NCBI GenBank assembly: GCA_016584495.1
Contig: WAID01000014.1
Span: forward strand, 1 to 64,000
DNA: 64,000 nucleotides
Source: Celoporthe dispersa
Taxonomy: Eukaryota; Ascomycota; Sordariomycetes; Diaporthales; Cryphonectriaceae
Direction: 5' to 3'
Part shown: positions 48,405 to 59,799 of the stretch, in pieces
How positions within the stretch are numbered: position 1 is the stretch's first letter
Layout of the letters: every line of letters begins with the position of its first letter
Position numbers and translations under genes: made by a program
The notes under the pieces: model-generated
What the model was told of the DNA's origin: nothing
Seen by the model: the letters and a program-made list of their open reading frames with translations, nothing else
The model's database searches: none

Positions 48405-49670
48405 ATGGACCAATTCAGTGGGCAACCTCGTGAAGGGGCTTCACATCACAACTCGGAAGGCGACAAAATCGGGGAGCCATCGGCTTCACTCACAATAACG
48501 TGCCACTGTGGACAGCACCGACAAAACCTTCAGCTGCGCCGGGTAGAGGCAGGAGGGCGTATGAAGCCCATCATCGAGTTTTGCGACTGCGAATCATGCC
48601 GCCACAGCTCAGGCACATTAGTCGTCTCGTATCTCACCATCCTTCCACCACGTATAAGCGACGGACTTCTATGTTTCAATTGCGTTGGTGTTAATGGATG
48701 CGAGGCGTCTCGACGATGGTTCTGCACAACTTGTGGCTGTCACCTCTTCAAGCAGACATACAAGACCTTTGGTAGTGTCGAGAGTACAAGCGAAAGCATT
48801 TCCGGCACATTTGATGCGGATGAGTCTCAATGGTCGGTCGCTACGGGAAGCATTATTGAGTCGCCACCAGAACCTCAGGCGATCTCAGCGACACCTACCA
48901 AATCTTGCGCCAGTGACGGCGGGCTGCTCAAGTATCTGTTCCTGGGGCCGTTCGGACACGAAACTTCGGCATTTCCTCATATACGACCGAGTGGCTTGGA
49001 AGCTAATTGTGCTTGCGGCCAAGTGCAGGTCAGGGTTCGCCAGGCGGGCGAATCAGATCTTGAAGGAGATGGAGCTCCGTGGTCGCCATATTCGGACCTG
49101 CTTGAGCCCTTTGCAAGAACTCCAAGTTCCGTTCTAGCGAATACTGGCAACGAAAAGTGGTGGATACGAACAACATCGGGTCGATTCAGATACCTTGCTG
49201 GCACCTGCGCATGTCGGTCCTGTAGACTGATAACTGGCTTCGAGATTCAGACCTGGGCTTTCATCCCGCGCAAGAATATCTTCATTTGTCTCAATCTGCC
49301 GACAGGTCAAGAGTGGCGTCAGCTCGACCCCAGCCACCTCAGTGCAATAGGCTCGGACGTCAATCCTCTCTCTCAATACGAGTCTTCGCCGGACGTCTTC
49401 CGCCATTTCTGCTCTCGCTGCGGAGCAACAGCATTCTGGAGGAACCTGGAGCGTCCCGATGTCGTCGATGTGAGCGCTGGTTTGTTCAGCCCTACAGATG
49501 GCGGGGCACTGGCCGAGACACATTTGGAATGGTGGAAAGAGAGAGTGAGCTTTATCGAGGACAGCAAGAATGACCGGGCTGGTTGGATAGCCCTTTGGGC
49601 CCAAACGCTTACTGCCAATCTTCAGAAAGGGCTCGGAAATCAACATGAATCTATCACACCTCTCCCTTGA
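48405..49670 (+). CDS. Double GFA (CENP-V/glutathione-dependent formaldehyde-activating) domain protein
   Basis: A single uninterrupted exon of 421 codons from the ATG at 48405. Two zinc-binding GFA domains are visible. The first has CHCG near residue 33, CDCESCRHSSG and FCTTCGCHLF. The second has CACGQVQV, GTCACRSCRL, WAFIPRKN and FCSRCGATAFW. GFA proteins bind structural and catalytic zinc through these Cys clusters and are linked to glutathione adducts; in fungi some two-domain members sit in secondary-metabolite clusters. All expected cysteines are present in both domains and no frame break occurs. The in-frame GTG/TTG codons just upstream are not needed. The substrate is unknown. Confidence 0.82.
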   Translation: MDQFSGQPREGASHHNSEGDKIGEPSASLTITCHCGQHRQNLQLRRVEAGGRMKPIIEFCDCESCRHSSGTLVVSYLTILPPRISDGLLCFNCVGVNGCEASRRWFCTTCGCHLFKQTYKTFGSVESTSESISGTFDADESQWSVATGSIIESPPEPQAISATPTKSCASDGGLLKYLFLGPFGHETSAFPHIRPSGLEANCACGQVQVRVRQAGESDLEGDGAPWSPYSDLLEPFARTPSSVLANTGNEKWWIRTTSGRFRYLAGTCACRSCRLITGFEIQTWAFIPRKNIFICLNLPTGQEWRQLDPSHLSAIGSDVNPLSQYESSPDVFRHFCSRCGATAFWRNLERPDVVDVSAGLFSPTDGGALAETHLEWWKERVSFIEDSKNDRAGWIALWAQTLTANLQKGLGNQHESITPLP

Positions 49671-50885
49671 ACACAAAAGCTGAATAAAATCATCTTCAAT
49701 GTTTGAAAGTCGCTAAAGCGCTGGAGCGTTTCGCATATCTGCTAGCTTTGCCTGGCATGGACTTGTCTCATCATCCTCGTGATGTTTCCAACAAATGCGT
49801 TCAACCACCAAGCTGAACCACAGTCCATATCCTGCCAGCCTCCAGCAAAAATACTATAGGTTCCACTGAATATGCTAGTAGTTGCGAAATTATCCAGCGC
49901 TTCAGCTGAAGCAAACTCTAATTAATGTGTAAACACAGCTGAAAGAGATCGTTGTTTTCGTGCCGTTCAAAGTCACCTCTTGGAAGCTGTAGTTGCCGTG
50001 AAGAGAGAAATTCGTGGTGTCATAAAGCCGGCCATCGAGCCAGCCGGGGAGCTGTATGATGCTATGATTGCTGAACTGAAGCCCGTCCGATGGGCGTTGC
50101 ATGGGAGCCGGTACTGAAGAAACAATGCGTTCCTCGAACTCTCCGCTGGTCACGGATCTGTGAAAGTTCTTCAAACAAGCATAATGTATGGAAGATGTTG
50201 AAACCATAGTCTGGACTCCCCCCTGATGTAAAGCCGAGGACAGTCGTGTTGAACGAGGCTGCGCCTGCAGCAGCCTCAAGCCCAGTAATTATTGTCTTTG
50301 GACAAACGCGAATAAAAGATTGACTACAATTATATTAATTTAGAAAACAAATTGTAAATAGCTTTGAAAGTCTTTTTCAACTCAGGACTGCAACATGCAG
50401 TGCATCAAACATAAATACCCTGTTGATCAAGTTTAAATCTTTCCAAATCGCAATCACCACTGATCCGAGCTGTTCTTAGCTGTCCTTGTGCCAAAACCGC
50501 AGCATCTGTGGAGAGGATCAAAATGTACATCGGACCATGTCGACTTGATCCTATTGCTATCTTCGTTAAGACGATGATGCGGGGTGTGACGAGTAACCAG
50601 AGCCATCAGATCCAAAGACCTAGGCCAGCACCTGAAAGCTGAATGCGAGTCTGCCAAATCTCACGCACCAGTGATTACGCCCCATATCAAGTAATTTCGT
50701 TGGCTACTACATCATAACCGCCTTAAGAACCGTTAATTTGCAAAGTCTCTCTGCCAGTAGTATGCGGGTGATACCAGCGATAATACCATTTTTTGAACCT
50801 TCCTTCCAGCTTTGAGCCTCTTCTCTGTCATTATTAGACCATGTTCATGTATCCGGAATACAAAGGTGTCGGATACAAAGTCACT
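49671..50885. other. Intergenic, convergent
   Basis: About 1.2 kb between the 3' ends of the GFA gene (plus) and the P450 gene (minus). A 125-codon frame on the minus strand (49902-50279) has a beta-rich look in its second half but no family I recognise. I leave it uncalled. Confidence 0.4.
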
Positions 50886-52810
50886 CTATCTCATGTCCTT
50901 TATCATAACTTTCACATGATCTGCATTCCTACAAGTTCCGTAATCTCTCCACTTCATAGTCCCCTCATCAGTATTATATAGTTCCATGTCCATCGAGCAG
51001 AAGAAATTGGAGAGACATGTGTACAGTTCAAGATATGCAATACTTATGCTTTGGTCAGCCACGAGTAGGAGGGGGACGGGATTTGGGAGACTCACTTGAA
51101 CCCTATACATGATCGCGAGCCTTTTGAGAAGGGAACATGCCATTTCTCCAGCGCGCCTGCTTCGGGTCCTAGCCATCTCTCAGGGATGAAGCTGGTGGGG
51201 TCTTCATAGACATCAGCGTTGTAGTGGATCAACCGTTGGCATACAGAAACGATAGTCTGCAACAATTAGTCAAAAGAGAAAGAAGAATAACAAGATGATC
51301 CTTCAAATAAAAGTGACAAACCTTGGGTGGGATGAATGTGCCGCCCACGTAGGCGCCACCTTCAGGGACGACTCGGGGCAGGTTGCCGGGGATAGGAGTG
51401 GACACTCTGAGAGATTCTTTGATCACAGCTGTCTGCATAGGGGTTTAGCTCATCGAACTCTAAATTGGAGACGAATTTTGCAAAATTACTTACCAGATAA
51501 GGTAGGTTGCGGACGTTTTGGTATTCCAACATCCCCTTCGAGTTTCTCGGTACGGTATCAAGCTCTTCACGAAGCCTCTTGAGCTTATCCTTGTGGGTCA
51601 AGAGGTAATATGTAGAGCAGCTCAGAGCATAGCTGGTTGTGTCTGTACCGGCAAAGCAGAAGATAAAAGCTTCATCGACCAGACTCTCATGAGTTGGAAT
51701 CTTGTATCCTTTGGCCACGTTTGGCCGAAGAAGGAGGTCAAAAATGGTATGCCGGCCATCTTCAGCGCAGTAGACTCCCAATTTATGTCGATCAGCCACT
51801 TCCTGAATCCACTTCTCACAATCCTAATTTGGCATATTAGAAACTTGCCATGATTTCGAAGTTTGGCTAGAAGACTAACAAGGCGAAACTGAACATAGCC
51901 TTTGGCAACGACATTCGCCCAGCTAAGGGGCAATTTTAAGGCAACACGGTTGAGGACAGGCAAGTGCTTCATGGTTTGGACCCTATTGGAGAAGGTATCC
52001 ATACTCTCCAGGAATGGCGAGGTCGAGTCTTCAGACTCAATCAGGTTCATGCTCTTGTTGAAGAGGACTCGAGTGATTGTATCAACCTTGACAAATTACG
52101 TCAGCGTGTTGATGTAGCAATTCGTATCAAGACATGACATATTACCGTGACGCAGCGGTAGACGTGCTGTATATCCCAGGGCGCCCCGTTCTGTAAGGAC
52201 TTCTGAGCTCTGTGTAGGCCCTTTTCTACAATCTCAGAGACGAACGGTGCCAGTTTCTCGATTTTCTGCTTCGCAAAAATGCTTTTGATAATGTCATATC
52301 GTTCTTTATGCTCCTCAGGATTGGTAAACATGACTAGCGAGTTCTTCACGCCAAAGGTTTCATAGAAACCAGGGTCTTTGAGATATTTGGTGCCATGGCA
52401 GTATACCCTGAGAATAAATTAGCTGAAAGACGTGTCTAGAGCAGTAGGAGCAACACTTACTCTTGGTAGTATGTCAAGTCTTTGACATGAACATGGTTTG
52501 GTGCAATTCTCACAACAGGACCTTCGGCAGGGTCAGAGTATTGATCATATTCCGCACAAAAAATCGCTCGCTACCTACCGTACTTGCTATGAAGCTTAGG
52601 ATATTCTTTGACATAATTGCCATCAAGAAAGACATCTTGATAGAATTCGTACCACCCGGTGATGGCAGCCAGGCGAGGGCCGGGAATTTTGCGGAGTCGA
52701 TGGAACCATAATCTCCAAGCAATTCCACCAAACGCATAAACGACCAGCAAAAGGCTGGCTTGGGCCACGAAAGCCATGAAATCGTATCTCAAGGACAGTA
52801 CCATAGCCAT
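50886..52810 (-). CDS. Cytochrome P450 monooxygenase
   Basis: A multi-exon P450 of about 500 residues. The ATG at 52810 starts a hydrophobic membrane anchor (FVAQASLLLVVYAFGGIAW) followed by the proline hinge KIPGPRLAA. Further along: the I-helix oxygen-binding motif AGTDTT (about 51640), the K-helix ExxR as ESLR (about 51410), the PERW block FIPERWLGPEAG (about 51185), and the heme loop FSKGSRSCIGF with its cysteine thiolate (about 51115-51145). The last exon runs from about 51045 to the stop at 50886. Several short GT-AG introns separate these blocks, and exact borders in the middle are not resolved. It is divergently paired with the terpene synthase at 53656, so it probably oxidises that terpene. 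No obvious frame break is needed. Confidence 0.83.
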
Positions 52811-53655
52811 GACCCGATCTCGGGAGGAATTGTATACGCGTGTGTATGTTTGTGTATGTGTAAACCTGAAACTGGCGGATCCCAGACTTTTGACTCTTTT
52901 GAAAATCAAATCAAGTGCTGATAGAGGTCGGCAAGAGAATAAGAACAAAGTTGCGGCATGATCAGACCCCTTGTTCGGCTGAATTGTGGAACATGGCTCA
53001 GCTGCGCAGCCTCCTGCAGTTTTGGCTTATGAAGATTCCACATTTTCCCACACCTTGAAGGAAGCAACCATATCAACAGGACTTTTACATTCTACTATCA
53101 GAGCCGCTACTGCATCCCTCCTCCGGACACACCACATATCACATATAGTGCGCGGAATCAGTTCCCCATACGTCTTGATTACAAGGCTGACTGCACTTTC
53201 GTGCTGAGAAATGATAAACAATGATTCAACATCGCTCAAAAGTCCTGCTGACAACCGGATTAATTTATGAGCCGCTGGTCTAGGATACCAATGCGAGCCT
53301 TACTTAATCCGAGATAAGGTATTGGTGGGCGGGAGTATTGAGTGGGAAAAGCTCGAATGGGATGTCAAGATTACATGAGAGATCCTCCTGGTTGTGAATT
53401 GTATGTTGGCAGAGGCATGAATAAGCGTACAGCATATGAATCATGGCGTACCTCATTAGCAGATCTGCATTTAGAACATAGATGATCTCAAGAGAGGTAT
53501 CGCTGCCCAAAGGTATTTTCCTATCATGTCCTCTCACCCCCTTTCCAAATCGCTAAGAGACAAAATCAACGTCTCTTAATCTTGGTCCTCTTGATTGTCT
53601 TGGGCCCAATTCAATATACGGACACGTTCAGTGTCTGCCACGACTAGTTTATTCA
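52811..53655. promoter_or_regulatory. Bidirectional promoter of the P450/terpene synthase pair
   Basis: An 845-base gap between divergently transcribed genes, a layout that favours joint regulation. A GT-rich alternating stretch lies at 52835-52860, just upstream of the P450. I see no specific transcription-factor site that I can defend. Confidence 0.5.
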
Positions 53656-55418
53656 ATGGCGTCACTTTTTTTCACCACGCCGATATTGATCGTTGCGGCA
53701 CGGCTCACAAGCTCCTTGCACAAGCTCACCACTTATCTGGCAGGCTCTCTGTATCCGAATCATGAGACACTCAAGGCAACTAGTGAAGTACCGGTGCTGG
53801 AAACGACACAGCTGCCAGAGTCTCATGCTGTGTGTGCAGTGAATTCTGTGTATCTGCCTGACATGTTTGCGTCTATTATGTCGGTTGATCCGCCGGTCAA
53901 CAAGCATCATGAGAAGGTCAAGCGAGAGGCGGAAAAATGGATTATCAAGTAATGCCACTATATTGTAATGCATTGGTTTTACAAAATGCTTAAATCTTAT
54001 ACATTGTTTGCCAGGACGTTGCAACTCGAAGGGGAAGAAGCGAGAAAAGTTCCAAAGATGGGCTTTTGCTTATTTGGCATCCATCTGGGTCTCGGATGCC
54101 GACGAGGAAGCGCTCCGCATGGTGGTAGACTGGTTGTACTGGGTAAGTAATCACTGATGCTCTGAGGTCCTACTTCTCAAATAGCTAATCAGGATACAGG
54201 TATTCTTTTTTGATGATCGTACGTAGCACCGCCAGACAGAGTTGTAGTCTTGGAATTATGGCTCACCATTATTGATGAAACAGAATTTGACGAAGGCCAT
54301 CTCAAAGATGACCCGGAAGGAGCCAAAGAGGAGATTGCTGCTACCTTGGCGATCATGAAAGATAATCAGTCATTGATTTCGGTTGATGAAAACCCACTGA
54401 GACATATTTTTCAGTCAACGTGGAGACGCTTTCAAAAGGTGAGTTCCTATCCCGGCTGGCCAGATTCAACGCGCTCGCACTCACAAAATTGTAATCAGAG
54501 GACGTCCCTGGGTATTATAAAACACCATCCGACTTTTTTTCCTCTCTCTCGCTGCTGACACATCTCAAGCCCTTCAAAAAAGATGGATGAAGTCTCTAAC
54601 AGAGTTTTGCGACGGCCTTGTTGGCCAGGTCACGGCTGTTCACGACCAGCGGAAACTGAATTTGGATGAATATATAGCATTTCGTCGCCTTTCGATTGGG
54701 GCTTTCCCATGTCATGAGCTCGTAGAGTATGTGTTGCACGTCTCTTCTACTTTTTTTTTTCAAGACTAATGTTGTCATCAGATATGCTCACGGCTTCGAG
54801 ATTCCGCAAGTGGTGGCTGACAATGATTCTATCAATGTGTGCCGCACTATTTCGGTGGATTTTGTCTGGCTGTAAGTTAATACACCTTTGACATAGATTA
54901 GTAATATAAGATACTAGTTACCTCGCTGATAAACATTAGACACAACGACGTTTTGTCTTATCGGAAGGACTTGGTAAATTCGTACAAAGACGTGAAATAT
55001 TCTTCGTTGTTCTAACGCGGTGCACACAGGTACTGGGCGTGGAGCACAACATCATCCATGTTTTCCGAAACCAGGGCTTGTCTGAACAACAAGCCACTGA
55101 CGAAATCGGAAAGATGTTAGACGAGCGTAATAGGAACTGGTATCGCGCCCTGGCCGTGATGCCGATCTGGGGGGAGAAGGTGGACAGAGATGTGCTGAAG
55201 TATGTCTGGGGCTGTCAGGCTATCGCGCTAGGGAATTTGCACTGGAGGTAGGTCTTCACTCATAACTACCAACTGTCGAATGTATCGAGACCGTGGCTAT
55301 ACTCACGCTAATCAATTAATGTCTGAAAAAAAAACTCAGCTACATGACTGGACGGTATCTTGGGCGTGAGGGTGAACAGGTCCGCGCGACACGCATCATG
55401 ACCATTCCTAACTTCTAA
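53656..55418 (+). CDS. Class I terpene synthase (sesquiterpene cyclase type), two frame breaks
   Basis: Nine exons are visible: 53656-53948, 54015-54142, 54200-54218, 54284-54438, 54499-54726, 54782-54871, 54940-54973, 55030-55247 and 55340-55418, all with GT-AG introns. The Mg-binding motif DDQFDEG is created across the intron at 54219-54283, and the NSE motif NDVLSYRKD spans exon 7 (54940-54973). PDMFASIMSVDPPVN near the start and ASIWVSDADEEALRMVVDW are typical of fungal pentalenene-synthase-like enzymes that cyclise farnesyl diphosphate. Single-base frame changes are required at the T4 run 54064-54067 and the T7 run 54534-54540; elsewhere the protein is continuous and ends at TAA 55416-55418. 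All catalytic residues are present. The product skeleton cannot be predicted. Confidence 0.82.
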
Positions 55419-55624
55419 GCATCGAGGTGTAAGATAAGAATTCCTAGGTATTGATAGATCAGAATTAATTTTGAATCTACTCAAGTGCCTCTAACTCTTT
55501 CGTTGGTGTTTTTACCTAGGTCTAACATGTAGACTGGTGGCGCAAGCCGAACGTGTGCAATAAGGAACATGACGATTGGGAGTCAACACAACCAACTCTA
55601 AACACACCATCTAATACTAAGTAG

Positions 55625-57816
55625 TTACAGTTTGAACTTTTCCAATTTCCGCAGGCGCTTTCCAAAGCGATTAAAGACGATCGGCAACGGGATCATGAGA
55701 ATACACAAAAACCCTAGCAGGGAATTGCCCCAGCCTAGACCAAGTGTTTTGTACATTGGTGTTCCGGCGAGGGGCAAGAGGGCGCCAACCAGACTGCGCA
55801 TTTCAGTATTGGCAGCCATCGCCGAAGCTGCATACATAGGATAGCAATCGACAAGGTATCTGTTGATTGAACGAGTTAAAAAAAGAGAAGAAAAAAGATA
55901 CAATCGTTGCTGAGGGCTTAGGTAGAGGAGTTTCGGAAGCAAGTAGGGGTATTAGAAGAACTTACGTGTTGATGGGAAGGAAAAGACCCATTATGCCGAT
56001 ACCAAAAGGAATCAGACTGAAAATGGCCGCCATCCAATGCACTTTATATTCGGTGCACCAACCGTACCAGAAGAAAGTGATGGGCAACAGCCATGAGAAC
56101 CAGATGGCCATCCAGAGTCTCATCTCGGGCTCGAATGCACCATTATTCTTCTTGGCGAGCCGAATCACAGATTTGTCGGAGTAGAACGTGATTATGAGCC
56201 AACCTGTGGTTGTACCGCTTCCAAGCCCCAGATAGACGAGACCGGTCAGACCGATATCGAAGCCGTACGTGTCCTCGAAAACGGTAGGAATTGTGGTAAA
56301 GAGCAGGTAGAGAGTGCCATATGCAAAGGACATGTAGAGACTCAGAAGAAATACGATGGGGGATAAGAACAGCATCTTGATGGGTCGGACGAGACCATTG
56401 AACAAGACCTGGCCCCTTGAGGACTTGTGCGCGTCGGCGGTATCGTAGCAGCTCCTCAGATCATCTCGACCAAGTTCCTTCTTCAACTGGTTGACCTTCT
56501 GTTGGATGAGGACACGATGGCTTGTTTCTCTGTTGAGGATCTCGATCAGGGCCGTTAACAGAACTCCGACTATGAGGACGATCCAGAAATCCCAACGCCA
56601 ACCCAAGGTCTCGGCAACGAAGCCACCTATGAGCGGACCGATTGTAGGGCCTGAGTTGTTTTGTTAGCTCTCGCTGTTAGAGTTTATAGGCTTATGGTTC
56701 AGTCGCTAAAGAAGACATCATAGAAATAAAAATAAGGATAACCATAAAAACAGAGAAAGGAAAAGAGAGAAAAGAAAACGACTAACCAAAGAGTGGACCA
56801 ACAGTCCACATTCCCATGGCGAATCCTCTCTGTTCGGGACGAAACATGTCTGCGATGACACCACCACCCAGGGTCAGGCAGCCTGAGCCACCGACACCGG
56901 TGAAGAAGCGGAAGACGATGAGTGCGCCGATGTTGGGGGCGAGAGCACACCCGATCTGCCAGAAGCAGAAGAAGACATTTGCTGCTGTCAGGACCGGCCG
57001 TCTCCCGTATATCTCGGAGAGCGGCGCCAGGAACATAGGACCAATCACGTAGCCGAGCAAATAGATGCTGACCGTCATTGCGCCTACTATGGCATTCGAC
57101 TGGTGGAATTCGACCATGAGGTTGGAGATTCCCGGCGACAGGATCGAGGATGCAAAGGGCGTCACCAGGGTGATACCAGAGAGCAGGCCCACGAGCAGCC
57201 ACTTCTTGAAGTCTGGGAAGTTGAGCGGCATTGCTGGGTCATCCTGTCCGTCCCACCCCACGATACCTGCGTCGAGATCTGATTCAGGGATAGGATCACG
57301 TTTGAGGCCCTCGCCCTTGTCGCCCTTACGACTCCGCCGGCTGAAGACCCGTGATACCTTGGAACGAAGCGTGTTTTGGGTCTCAATCCTCCGGATGCTC
57401 TCAATATCAGCGACCTGTGGTAGTGGGGAGGGCCACAGAGAAAGTCAGCTCCATCACCTTCAAAGTCTGGAGGAGCGTACGCGTCGTCTTGGAGAACTCA
57501 CTCTACTCAGCTGGCGGTCGAGTTCGTGCCCAGGCACTATCTCCTCTGCCTCTTCATACTCGAGATCCGGCTCGCCATGGTCTGTGTTGTCTGAGTTGTA
57601 CCCGTCATTGTCCCCGTCGGCCTTGCTGTGCTTCTTTTCTGGATCTTGAGCAGTGTTTTGCTGCCGCCGTGGAGGGCTTCCTGCAGGTGGAACCGTGATC
57701 TTGTCATAGTCGACCTCGGTGCTGGTTGATCCTGTGAGCGAGTGTCTGCGTGACGCTGTGCCAGGGGCTTCTGGAGCCTGCTCTATCTGGGTTTCCTTGT
57801 CTTTCTCATCCATCAT
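55625..57816 (-). CDS. MFS transporter, DHA1-type (drug/polyamine H+ antiporter)
   Basis: Four exons (57816-57502, 57414-56787, 56650-55966, 55859-55625) join in frame to 620 residues with clean GT-AG introns. A long acidic, Ser-rich cytoplasmic N-terminus (about 150 residues) precedes PDFKKWLLVGLLSGITLVTPF, then twelve membrane segments. The family motif PLSEIYGRRPVL lies in the loop after helix 2, and GFVAETLGWRWDFWIV follows the second intron, as in Tpo1/Flr1-like exporters. It would sit in the plasma membrane and export small molecules. It is convergent with the terpene synthase (206 bp between stops) and divergent from the Zn2Cys6 regulator, so export of the terpenoid or another toxic compound is possible. 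The gene is intact. Confidence 0.87.
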
Positions 57817-59799
57817 CCTATTGTTGCTGATCCGCTTCTAGTTGTATCATATATGTTGATACTCTGTGTGGGCCAGGGCTTGGTAAGTCCTCGATTCCAG
57901 CCGACGACGAGTGAATGTGAAGTGTCAGCTCAAAAAGGGGACGAGGGAAGAAGACGAAAAGATATGAGGGCGGGTGCCGGCGGGCAGACGGCAGCACAGA
58001 TCTCACAACAAGCTAACTGGAGCTGGGTCGTCCCGAAAGAGAGGAAAAGAGAGCGAGAGAGAGAGAGAATGTGTGTGGAGAGGAGAGTGAGACACTACTG
58101 CACAGTCACTGGATCTGCACAAGCCAAGGAACAGCAGCCACACCAAATGAAGCAGCGAGCCGGCAACCCATGCAGCCTCTCTGGTGCTCTGGATCGACAA
58201 GCCAGGTGCCAGCTAAGCCGTGCGAAAGGGCGCACAACAAAAGCTATATTACTCGTAGGACTGTTTCGGATCTGGCACGCTGCCCACGGCGGAAATAGCG
58301 GTCTTAAAAGGCCCATGGCTGAGGAATTAAGCCCTGTAAGCTGCGGCGCCTCATATTTGTTCCCACCCCTTTTGGCAGCGCCTGGCTGGAGAAGAGCTGG
58401 TCCGGGGATAGTCTCCCACATCTCGCAATCCGGCTTCGGCAATCGATTGAAGCGCCGAACCGCGACAAGGGAGGGGGAGAGCTTTCTTGACTTGACCCCT
58501 GGGCCCTGTGGAGACAGGTCAAGTTGAGCACCGCCTTTGTCTGACAGGTTTACTAATATAACAGCTGAGGTTCCAGAAGCTACGGAACCGGATGCGAGAG
58601 AGCATTTGCTGTTCGCGTTGCACTCTTAGGCAAGCCTTCATTTAGCTGTTAAGTCTCTGCTTTTGGCCATGACCCAAGTATCTCCTCTTCTCACGGAAAG
58701 GAAGTGAGAAAAAAGGAAGAAGAAAAAAAGGAAAAGGAAGAAAACACACACACACACACCAAAAAAAAGGGAGCTGTAGACATCCTTCTCGTGGCCGTCG
58801 CCAAGCTGGACTACTGTTGACACCCGTCTTGCCGTCCTCATAACAGCAGCCTTTTCGCCGTCTACATTTCTGGGGAAGTATTCCGTTCCTAGCGGGTCCC
58901 TACGCTACTCATGTTCATACAGGACAGTAATATTATAGTATACTAAGTAAGCAGGATGCTTGCTGCGGGACTGGTAGCTAAGCATTTCATCATTCTTGTC
59001 TGTTCATCATCTTACGCCGGTCGGCTCGGCTAGGCACACTCTATCGTGTCTCGTTCCCCCCCCCCTTTTTTTTTTTTAACAATGGTGAAAGAGCAATGGC
59101 TGATTCGGGGTCGAGTGAGTGTGTCCTCCTATGTCGTCTCGGGTCCGAGGCCAACTAGTACGAAGCTCGGAAGCATGCTGCTAAAGTAATTCCTTGCTCT
59201 GGTCAATCAGGCAGACATGAGAATAAATAAGTACTTGATCGAAGCCACCCAGCACATTTCGCCGCAATCGTGACGTGGTGTCATAGTAATGCTAGCCCTG
59301 CAGTAAAATAAAAGACGATACTACATAGTATGTATAGTCTAGGCCCTAGTGTCTACGTACACACTTAATATTCATAGTATTACTCACATCACTTGCACAC
59401 ACACACACACACATACACGGCACACCTGTGCGGCTTGGAGGAACAAGGGGGTCATCGGGTCGTCAAGCCCTGCCTCTGCTCTGCTGCATGGCTCTCAGAT
59501 CGGCGCCCCAACTTTTTGTACAACCAATTGCCAGTGTCTCCTCAAGCAAGGGGTCACCGCCGTGCAGCAAGAAGGCCAGCAATGCCGCTCGTACCCACTC
59601 TACCCGTCCTCATGCATCCACGTGCGTAATTAGGTTAGGTATGGACGGACATGCATGACGGGACAAGAGGGGAGAGAGACAGGAAAAAAAAAAGAAAAGA
59701 CGGAAAAAGGGAAAGAAAAAAAAAAGTTGGTCAACAACGACTACTTGCATAAAGGCATCTCACGCCGTCTCCTCTCCTCACACACCATAATTACCAAAA
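57817..59799. promoter_or_regulatory. Divergent region between MFS transporter and Zn2Cys6 regulator
   Basis: About 2 kb without a supportable gene. It holds purine-rich tracts (58030-58080, 58700-58745), a poly-C/poly-T run at 59058-59079, a CA microsatellite near 59396-59412 and further A-rich runs near 59680-59725. A 224-codon frame at 57853-58527 is compositionally random and lacks domains. Both flanking promoters lie here. Confidence 0.5.

Noticed and set aside
57853..58527. 224-codon plus-strand frame upstream of the MFS gene
   Set aside because: Sequence is low in recognisable structure, contains runs of Arg/Glu from a GA-rich tract, and lies in the MFS promoter. It is likely a chance frame.
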